The notes below the pieces were generated by a model, which had not been told where the DNA came from, searched no databases, and saw only the letters and a list, made by a program, of their open reading frames with translations. Made by a program: the position numbers and the translations under genes. From the NCBI GenBank assembly GCA_905181965.1, contig CAJIZY010000005.1, positions 140,539 through 204,538 on the forward strand: 64,000 bases of DNA. Direction: 5' to 3'. Positions 57,898-64,000 of the stretch are shown piece after piece (within the stretch, counting starts at the first letter, position 1; each line of letters starts with the position of its first letter). Source of the stretch: Akkermansiaceae bacterium. GTDB taxonomy: Bacteria; Verrucomicrobiota; Verrucomicrobiia; Verrucomicrobiales; Akkermansiaceae.

Positions 57898-59856
57898 CTG
57901 GTGGCTTCAATCATGGTCTCCCGGAATGGCACGCTGTTTGCGACCTGCTGGAACAGGCTAAGCCAGGTCCCCTTGTTCTCACAAAGGTTTTTCGTGATAG
58001 CATTAACGACCGCCTGATCACTTCTGGTCAGCTTTCGACACAGCGCATAGGACAGGGTTTGCTCAACAATATTACGCACAATGACTTCCTGCTGACTGGT
58101 CAACAGGATCGATTTGAGCTCCGCGAAATTCTTGAAGGTCTCTCCGCTCGGCAGCTTTCCAGAACTATCGATTGTCGACGGCTTTCCCTTCAGACGTTCC
58201 GATGAATCCAGGAATTGCCCGTTCCGGTCATAGGCTTCCAACGCGAATCCCAGCGGATCGATTTTCACATGGCAACGAGCACAGCTGGGGTTGCTCCGAT
58301 GAGCTTCAAAGCGCTCTCGAAAGCTCAGGTTTTCACCACGCGGGCTTCCTTTGATCGGCGGCGTATCCGCAGGCGGCTCTCCAACTTCCACGCCCATGAT
58401 CCGCCGCAGCATCCAGGTGCCGCGTTGGATGGGTCCCTGGTTCATCGTCAGGATGCCAGGCATAGTGAGAAGTCCGCCCCGACCTTCGGCATGCACCAGC
58501 TCGAGTTTTTGATTCGGGGTGCGCTGACGCTCGATCCCCTTCGCCTTGTTGTAACGCTTCATCCGCTGGCGGTCCTTGCCATAAAATCCGGAAGTTCCTT
58601 GATTCACAAAGGTCACCTTGGAGTCGATCAACTCCATGACCGGCCGTTGCTCTGTAAAAAGATAGTTAAGGAAATCAATGGCCTGGGTTTTGAGCGCATG
58701 ATGCCGGATAGGATCTTTGCCCACCAATTCATCGAGACTATCAATCCCCAGCCACTGGGCACCGAAGCTCTCGGCCAAACTCCGGGCCTTCGGAGAAGCG
58801 AGCATCCGGCTGACTTGCGAGTTGAAAATTTTCTCATCACTCAGGGAGCCATCGAGAGCCAAACGCGTGAGTTCTTCGTCGGGCCGATCTTCCCACAGGA
58901 AATACGAAAGCCGCTCCGCGAGTTCAAAGGGATCCACCGCCTGCTGCTTACCCGGCTCCCCTTTCATGAGAAGTCCCCGGTAAAAAAATTGAGGCGACAT
59001 GAGGACGGCCCTGAGTTCAAACTTGGTCGCAGCGAGAAGCTCCGCACCTTTCTTGCCCGCAATACCCGCGAGTATTTTTGAGAGTTGTTCCTCCGTAAGC
59101 GGACGACGCAAGGCACGAGGCGCAAAGGTCCGAATAAGACGCTCGGCTTGTTCAGGCGAAAGATCATCCGACTGCCATTCATCGGAAAATGAAGCGCCCA
59201 TCAATTTACTGAGTTGCGCCCGGCCACTTTTTGAAAAAAGCTTTTCAAGGGCCGCGTTGCCCAAATGAAGATACTGGTCCCAGAGATTCGGCGAGAGCCG
59301 TGCCGCATTTGTGTCATTGATAAACCCGCTGGCACCGGGCGGATCAGTGGGAAGCAGTTTGAGCACCAGCGAGGAGTCGCTCACCACCGTCTGTTCGGCC
59401 TCGACCACGGCAACTTCGAGATCAAATCCAAAAAGCGACCGCAGGGTATTGCGATACTCCGGGCCGGAAAGACGACGCGGTTTGAAAACGGTCGCCTTCG
59501 CCTCGATGCTCGCTTGCGATGCGTATCTGATACCAATCAACAATTGTCTTTTGATCCTCCTCGCTCAACGGCGTTTTATCCTCCGGCGGCATCTCCCCGG
59601 CCTCGATGACCTCGACGACTGTTTCCCAAAGCTCGAAATTCGCATCAGCATCCTTCTCTGTCAGGATCTTGGAAAAATCGACCTTCCCCTTCACCTTCTT
59701 CCCCCCGTGACACTCCAGGCAATTTTTCTCCAGGATCGGACGCACCTTATCTTCGAAGCCCATGAGCGGGGCCGTAAATACACATCGAATATTGTGCAGC
59801 GATTTCTGATCAACCCCCTTTCTCCCCCATGAACTCCACCCAATTCCGCTCTTCAC
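57882..59856 (-). CDS. PSCyt-DUF1587/1592/1588/1585 protein, 5' end replaced by repeat, one frameshift
   Basis: The conserved part starts at MGFEDKVRPILEKNCLECHG (ATG 59763). The open frame continues up to a GTG at 59856, but that portion is partly the reverse of the dispersed repeat at 59812-59892 and gives no signal peptide, unlike every relative in the window. Near 59505 the frame shifts by one base after DWYQIR and resumes as EAKATVFKPRRLSGPEYRNT, the DUF1587 start. DUF1592 (ELAERLSYFLWEDRPDEELT), DUF1588 with CARCHVKIDPLGFALEAYDR, and DUF1585 (VEQTLSYALCRKLTRSDQAV) follow and are intact. About 625-655 residues. Without a signal it may no longer be exported, so it may be non-functional. 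Confidence 0.78.
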
Positions 59857-59892
59857 GGCCTTTCCGCCAGAAGCAAATTCCTAGCAGTCACA
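59812..59892 (+). repeat. Dispersed 81-bp repeat, full copy A
   Basis: Begins AACCCCCTTTCTCCCCCAT and ends AGCAAATTCCTAGCAGTCACA. It is identical to copy B (61149-61229) except for one base (G for A in the CCAGAAGC part). It overlaps the 5' end of the minus-strand PSCyt-DUF1592 gene, exactly where that gene lacks its signal peptide. Confidence 0.85.
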
Positions 59893-60064
59893 AACCTGGG
59901 ATTGACCTACAGTTTTTGTAACGCCGACCCCGCCGGGTCTCACCTAAAAAAGGATCAAGGTCGTGCCGGATGGCGACCAACTTGGGCGCGGCGGCTTGGG
60001 AGTCGATCAAGTCCGGGTAGGTGGCCGGGGGGCCAAAGGATTGCCTCTGGCTTTTGATCTTGCT

Positions 60065-60094
60065 GGCGGCCAGGAATTTGCTTTTGTCGGAGGG
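60065..60094 (-). repeat. Dispersed repeat, core-only copy, inverted
   Basis: On the minus strand it reads CAAAAGCAAATTCCTGGC within a 30-base match to the right-hand core of the family. The left half is not recognisable. It lies about 50 bases before the start of the beta-propeller gene, in the opposite orientation to copies A and B. Confidence 0.6.
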
Positions 60095-60141
60095 TCGCTG
60101 AACCAGTTTCTGGACACCCAAAATTCCATCCCGGAAGCACG

Positions 60142-61221
60142 ATGAAGCTCAGCCTAATCCTATTCCTGATTGGCTCGGTATTGGCCCTGTCGTCACCTTC
60201 AGTTTTCAGCGATGAGAAGTCGAACGATCAGGAGAATTTTGGGCTGGAAGTCGCGGTCTATGTTTCAAGCAGTCCGGCGACAAAATTTAAGGGGGCCACT
60301 CATCTCGCCTTCGGGACAAAAGATCTGGAGATCGTGAGCGACTGCTTCGGCAGTCAGATCATGTTCCGTGAAAGTTCCAAGGAGCCCTTCAAGATTTCGC
60401 CGCTGCCGCTCAAGAAGCATCACTCGCTTGTTTATAACCCGGCAGACCAGCTCTACTACCTGAACGATACCGATCACCATCGCATCATCGCCTTCAAGAG
60501 CCCCGCCAGTGATAAGATCAGCGCCCAGACCAAAAAGATTGCCGGCGTTACCTTGGATCGCCCCCACGATGTCGTCCTCGATCCTGAGACGGGTTGGATT
60601 TATACCATCAATCCCAATTCAGGGCATGTCTTTCGCTTCAAAGCGATCGGTAAAGATGAGTCCGTGCTCAAGGTTCCCGTTCAGGGATATTCCCGAGCCC
60701 TGACCTTTGTGAATGGAAAGCTCTATGTCATTAATTCGGCAAAGGGGCGGATTGTGGAAGTCGTGGATTGGGAGAAAAAAGAGTTCAAGATCTACGACAG
60801 TTTTGATCCCACGAAGCGCACCGGGCCCGCAGGCTCGTGGAAGAAGACAGGGCTGGTGCTCAACGATCTCGATTTCTTCGACGGCTACTTTTACGCGACG
60901 AGTTATTTCACGAAATCCTATGCCCGCGGAACCGATCCGGATGAGCATAAGTTCATTCGCTTCAAAAAGCTGGAAGACCTTGTTTCCGGGGATTGGACTG
61001 ACCTCAGTCATCTTGTCCCCAAGGGCATGACGCCCTACTATCTCACGACTAAAGACAAGAAACTCTACCTCGCGATCTTCAACCATGAGTCACCCGGAAG
61101 CGGCGACTCGATCCTCCAGTTCAGCCTGCCAAGCGTTAGAGTCGAAATAACCCCCTTTCTCCCCCATGAACTCCACCCAATTCCGCTCTTCACGGCCTTT
61201 CCGCCAAAAGCAAATTCCTAG
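60142..61221 (+). CDS. Exported SMP-30/YncE-like beta-propeller protein
   Basis: 359 residues. Signal peptide 1-23 (MKLSLILFLIGSVLALSSPS...). Repeating strand pattern typical of a six- or seven-bladed propeller of the SMP-30/NHL/YncE kind: HSLVYNPADQLYYLNDTDHH, DRPHDVVLDPETGWIYTINP, SRALTFVNGKLYVINSAKG, VLNDLDFFDGYFYATSYFTK, YYLTTKDKKLYLAIFNHESP. The last 24 residues and the stop codon (ITPFLPHELHPIPLFTAFPP...) are encoded by repeat copy B, so the original 3' end was replaced; the propeller itself appears complete. The gene lies between two direct repeat copies. Function unknown; it may bind a metal or a sugar lactone. Confidence 0.8.
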   Translation: MKLSLILFLIGSVLALSSPSVFSDEKSNDQENFGLEVAVYVSSSPATKFKGATHLAFGTKDLEIVSDCFGSQIMFRESSKEPFKISPLPLKKHHSLVYNPADQLYYLNDTDHHRIIAFKSPASDKISAQTKKIAGVTLDRPHDVVLDPETGWIYTINPNSGHVFRFKAIGKDESVLKVPVQGYSRALTFVNGKLYVINSAKGRIVEVVDWEKKEFKIYDSFDPTKRTGPAGSWKKTGLVLNDLDFFDGYFYATSYFTKSYARGTDPDEHKFIRFKKLEDLVSGDWTDLSHLVPKGMTPYYLTTKDKKLYLAIFNHESPGSGDSILQFSLPSVRVEITPFLPHELHPIPLFTAFPPKANS

Positions 61222-61229
61222 CAGTCACA
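61149..61229 (+). repeat. Dispersed 81-bp repeat, full copy B
   Basis: 80 of 81 bases match copy A, in the same orientation 1337 bases away. It supplies the C-terminal codons and stop of the beta-propeller gene. The near identity points to recent movement or gene conversion between the two. Confidence 0.85.
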
Positions 61230-61288
61230 CCTAAATTCCGACGAAGAAAGAGGTCTGTTTATTCGTTTTCTAGCTGGGGCTCCAAGAT

Positions 61289-62331
61289 TCATAACTCAGC
61301 AAAATGACAATCTGGATGCAGATATTCTTGGGACACACGGAGGATCTCTCTGGGATCAAGATCCGCCCCGATAAAGATCCCAGAGCAGGACACTTTCTTT
61401 GAGACGCGAACGGGGATCGGGCTGGGGGACACGATTTCGCCAACGCGCTCATACAGGTATCGAGAGTCTTCGTCGCTTGGGTGCTCTACTAAAGCCTTGG
61501 CTCGCATAACGGAAACCGGGAGCTTTTCGAGCCATACTGGGACATTTGAAGCTTCGACTGGCTTTGGAAAAACAATATTACAGCCAGTAAATTCGTGCGC
61601 AATTTTGTGGCGTTCGTTAAGATTTTGACTCGGTGGTGGACTGAGCTTAAAGTTGGGTGAAGATGGGGGGGATTGATTCAAATCCTTCTTCACAAAGGTA
61701 TAGCGCCGGTTTTTGTAGATCGCTCGACTTAAGGCATCTGCTAGCGAGGACGGCGTAGTGCGCGTTGCCTGGGGATTGATAGCTAGTATTCTCTTTTCCA
61801 ACTCACGTTCTTCATCTCCTGTCAGCTCGGAACTCCAGGAAATAGTGTAATGACTGGCTGTCTCCAGTTGAAGCTTTTCGAGATCTTCAAAGCTACCCCG
61901 TTTCCCAAAGTGACGAGCATCGATGACACAAACCTGCCAGCGTGGGCGCAGACAAAACTTAGATTCCAGTAGTGTGAAAGATTCTAAAAGCGGTATAGGG
62001 TCTGCGGTTCCGTTTAGTTCGATTAAAAGAAGGTCGTGCTTGCTTCTTGAAGCCTTGAGAACCATGTCTACCAGCTCGTCAAAACCTTCGCAGCAGACGC
62101 ATGAGCCCGTTAGTGCTGAAACATTTGCTGCATAGTCTTTCAAAGTTTCACGGTCGATTGTGGCATTTTCACGATCATTTAAAAGCACATCAGCGAGGTG
62201 CTTTCGCTTCGCAAGTCCAATAAATATTTTAGTACTGTAGTTTTACCTGCTCCTAAAAAACCGGTAAGCAGAAGTAGTGGGCGAACTGCCACAACGGGCG
62301 GGAGTGAGCCTATTTGAGTTGAAGAATCCAC
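61289..62331 (-). CDS. CobW/COG0523-type G3E GTPase (metal chaperone), one frameshift
   Basis: From a GTG at 62331 the frame encodes PLLLLTGFLGAGKTTVLKYL, the Walker A motif of G3E GTPases. At about 62208-62215 it shifts: YLLDL continues one base over as AKRKHLADVLLNDRENATID, consistent with one lost G. The remainder carries the GSCVCCEG motif (the CxCC metal-binding signature), KHDLLLIELNGTADP (the E-x-N-G-x-A-D-P switch), and a CobW C-terminal domain (VPVWLEKLPVSVMRAKALVE). About 347 residues, cytoplasmic. COG0523 proteins insert or allocate metals, often zinc or cobalt. The specificity cannot be read here. It is the only clearly cytoplasmic enzyme in this end of the window. Confidence 0.82.
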
Positions 62332-62526
62332 AGCAAAAACTTAATGCAAGTTAGTTGCGTTTATAGCGAGATGCAAGCCCTAACAATCCTGAAGGACAGT
62401 CCAATTTATCGGAATGTAAAGGAGACGATTTGTCCTGCCTTCTGCCTGAAAGGCATCCGAGAAAATGATGGAATTCTAGGGCTAGGGTTAAGGTTAGGAA
62501 TAAGCAAACGACCTCAGCCCCTAAAT

Positions 62527-62807
62527 TCATGGGTTCGGATGTCCTACCTTGACTCGTAAAAATTGAGTAGCCGATTCAGAAAGGGGAACGAGTGAACGAA
62601 CGGTCACTTTGAATATGCCATCACCTTGATCAGCGCTTGAGTGTTCAATAAAGTGAAGGTGACCATTTTCCCATTCCGGAAGATCGACACCCCTTTGCGG
62701 CGTGTAGGTCAAGTCGATTGAGGGGATCCGTTTACTGAAAGTAATTGATGGATAAAATATCCCGTTTTCCTCAGCGGTCGCATAAGTAATTAATCCAGCT
62801 TTACATC
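62527..62807 (-). pseudogene. C-terminal remnant of a large exported protein
   Basis: The frame (GLITYATAEENGIFYPSI ... SIDLTYTPQRGVDLPEWENG ... GIFKVTVRSLVPLSESATQF ... LRVKV) is the C-terminal strand module that ends many PVC extracellular proteins, such as the LamG protein at 47695. There is no start codon or signal; the frame opens exactly at the edge of repeat copy C (62808). The rest of the gene is missing, presumably removed in the event that brought the repeat in. Confidence 0.6.
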
Positions 62808-62884
62808 AACCCCCTTTCTCCCCCATCCGATCCGGTCCAAAGGCGGCTTCAAAGCCCTCCCGCCAAAAGCAATTTCCTAGCAGT
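62808..62884 (+). repeat. Dispersed repeat, copy C with divergent middle
   Basis: 77 bases, the same length as copies A and B up to the shared GCAGT. The left 18 bases (AACCCCCTTTCTCCCCCA) and the right core are conserved; the central 40 differ at many positions. One end abuts a gene remnant, the other touches the stop codon of the membrane protein gene. The middle can fold as a short GC hairpin (GGCGG with CCGCC). Confidence 0.75.
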
Positions 62885-63564
62885 TAGTTCTTCTTCCCTT
62901 TTGGGAATCTGGTGAGGGCCTTGCAGATCAATATTTCCCTACGAGCGACACGTGTATAACGATGATAATACAGAATTGTCCCCTCCCGAGCCTCGCAACA
63001 AATATTATCCTGAACAGCAAAGAAATCTAATAGGATCGTATCCATGTAGATTCGAACTTCTTCTTCGGACTCCCCTTTGAGAACGTATTTTTCGGAGAAG
63101 CTTGGGTGCTCTACGAAATCGATATCTTGCCCGCCAAAAACGGATCCCACTTTGGACCAAAATCCTTCCGGTCGCAAATTGAAAACAGGATGAACCAGAC
63201 CCGTTGACTCCACCGACATTGCCGTTTGCCGAAGGACTCTGCGGCTCTTTCCATGGCCGGTTACATAGCGATAATCAAATATTGCTATGTCGGCGGAAGG
63301 ACAGTCAACGGAGATCACGTTTTCTATTTTTTTACCGCGGCCGATGTTCATTAACGGAAAAGCGACCAAACGTTCTAGGCGTTCAGGGTCCATCGCGGCT
63401 TGAAACGGATAACCCAACTCCTGGGAAATCGTCGCCAATTTTTCCGTGCGAGCTTTTTCCCGCCTTCTGGAAATGAAGAAAATGGCGCCGAAAATTGCAA
63501 TAATCACGGCCGGAAAAATAAGCTCTAGCATTTGAACAATAATCGTCCCTTTATTAACTAGCAT
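62884..63564 (-). CDS. Uncharacterised single-pass membrane protein
   Basis: 226 residues from ATG 63564, or 215 from the ATG at 63531, which may be the better start because the membrane helix (LELIFPAVIIAIFGAIFFIS) follows at once. After basic residues (RRREKARTEK) a cytoplasmic alpha/beta domain follows with ELGYPFQ, FPLMNIGRGKKIENVIS and AIFDYRYVTGHGKSRRVLRQ. Many bacteria carry relatives with this GRG...FDYRY...TG pattern, but their function is unknown. The stop codon coincides with the edge of repeat copy C. Confidence 0.7.
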   Translation of the reverse strand: MLVNKGTIIVQMLELIFPAVIIAIFGAIFFISRRREKARTEKLATISQELGYPFQAAMDPERLERLVAFPLMNIGRGKKIENVISVDCPSADIAIFDYRYVTGHGKSRRVLRQTAMSVESTGLVHPVFNLRPEGFWSKVGSVFGGQDIDFVEHPSFSEKYVLKGESEEEVRIYMDTILLDFFAVQDNICCEAREGTILYYHRYTRVARREILICKALTRFPKGKKN

Positions 63565-63638
63565 ACTGAAAAAATAAATGAAAGGAGCCTTTCGCTATTT
63601 TTTCCTGCCGAGTAAGTTAGCTAGCCGATTTTTGTTGT

Positions 63639-63667
63639 CTGCTAGAAACTTGCTTTTGGCAGGAGGG
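63639..63667 (-). repeat. Dispersed repeat, right-half copy, inverted
   Basis: On the minus strand the core reads CCTGCCAAAAGCAAG and ends TTTCTAGCAG. The adjoining bases (TTCAAAGCCCTCC) are shared with copy C, so this copy belongs to the C subtype. The left end with the C-rich block is missing. Confidence 0.65.
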
Positions 63668-63760
63668 CTTTGAAGGCTTATTTGGATGAACTTGAAAGTT
63701 TTCTTATAGTTCTGGGCTATATATTCTGTTGGGCCATTTTTTAAGCATCTCCATCCATTC

Positions 63761-64000
63761 GTGAAACCGCTACTCCAAATCTTCTTTTGCGTAATGCTGG
63801 CTCTCAGCGGAAACGCTCTCGCCAAAAAGAAAAAAGATTGTTGCGCCCTCCAATCATTGGTCGTTCCAGCCAGTGGCCGCTGAACATCGATATGGCGAAG
63901 TGGACGCCTTTCTGAATGAAGCCATGGCGAACAAGAAATTTAAGACCACTCGGTCGCGCCGAGCGAAGGACGCTCATTCGCCGGGCCTATCTCGTGATGT
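63761..64000 (+). pseudogene. 5' fragment of a DUF1549-type gene, frame broken, cut by window edge
   Basis: From a GTG at 63761 a signal peptide is readable (KPLLQIFFCVMLALSGNALA). In another frame comes WPLNIDMAK, then VDAFLNEAMANKKFKTTRS, and in a third RAERRTLIRRAYLVM. Together these are the usual N-terminal run of a DUF1549 domain (VDAFL ... ERRTLIRRAYLD). No PSCyt1 heme motif precedes it. The three pieces need two or more indels, so it is either decayed or in poor-quality sequence; the window ends before DUF1549 is complete. Confidence 0.5.

Noticed and set aside
56999..57961. Long plus-strand open frames opposite the DUF1592 genes (also 58215-59081 and 836-1360)
   Set aside because: They are antisense to genes with clear family motifs and encode no recognisable domain or signal.
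59888..60121. Minus-strand open frame of 77 codons upstream of the propeller gene
   Set aside because: It consists largely of the repeat core and flanking DNA, and no family resemblance is seen.
62344..62559. Plus-strand open frame of 71 codons after the GTPase gene
   Set aside because: No motif, no ribosome binding site, and it overlaps the 3' end of the exported-protein remnant on the other strand.
59812..63667. Repeats with conserved ends and variable middle as integron attC sites
   Set aside because: The ends lack the RYYYAAC/GTTRRRY core sites, copies occur in both orientations, and no integrase is present.
63595..63825. Minus-strand open frame of 76 codons near the right edge
   Set aside because: Its C-terminal half is the translated repeat, and its N-terminal half is antisense to a signal peptide of a DUF1549 fragment.
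1..64000. rRNA, tRNA and phage or conjugation genes
   Set aside because: None of their characteristic sequences or protein families was seen on either strand.

Overview
The window reads as a chromosomal stretch of a PVC-superphylum bacterium, most likely a marine-type Verrucomicrobiota (Planctomycetota is the alternative). The reason is the repeated use of exported families concentrated in that group: planctomycete-type cytochrome (PSCyt) proteins with DUF1549/DUF1553 or DUF1587/1592/1588/1585 modules, their RR-signal partners DUF1501 and DUF1552, sulfatases, SGNH esterases, and lamin-tail/CotH and LamG surface proteins. I saw no rRNA, tRNA, CRISPR, transposase, integrase or phage gene.

Layout. 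1-338: 5' end of a lamin-tail protein (-). 480-4708: PSD1 + DUF1501 pair (-). 4996-7098: sulfatase (+). 7277-14697: heme-binding/HEAT protein, PSD1 and DUF1501 (-). 14920-19271: PSD1 + DUF1501 (+). 19283-24171: DUF1592 + DUF1552 + SGNH esterase (-). 24381-28416: DUF1592 + DUF1552 (-). 28709-32755: iron(III) ABC importer (+). 32756-34195: low-complexity DNA and gene remnants. 34196-42336: four-gene operon (DUF1501, BIG2-type PSCyt/DUF1549/DUF1553, pre-peptidase-like, cytochrome-WD40) (+). 42363-47449: exported EEP-family hydrolase (-), sulfatase (+), PA14-containing SGNH esterase (-). 47695-54283: LamG protein and giant lamin-tail/CotH protein (-). 54337-59856: DUF1552, a decayed DUF1592-DUF1552 fusion, and a DUF1592 gene (-). 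59812-64000: a rearranged zone with a beta-propeller gene, a CobW-type GTPase, a membrane protein, two gene remnants and five copies of a short dispersed repeat; a sixth copy lies at 7221.

How the genes work together. The recurring unit is a gene pair: a large secreted protein with two heme-type CxxCH motifs, and a smaller RR-signal protein (DUF1501 or DUF1552). In several pairs the two frames overlap by ATGA, so they are probably translationally coupled and made in matched amounts. Sulfatases and carbohydrate-esterase-like SGNH proteins sit between the pairs, so degradation of a sulfated, acetylated polysaccharide is the most economical reading; this is inference, since DUF1501/1552 and the PSCyt proteins have no settled biochemical function. 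The Fbp-type importer could supply iron for the heme proteins.

Quality caveat. At least eight genes carry one or two apparent frameshifts although both halves keep conserved family motifs. Residual sequencing or assembly indels are as likely as true decay. The fusion at 55999-57889, the fragment at 62527 and the remnants at 33-34 kb look like real rearrangement products.
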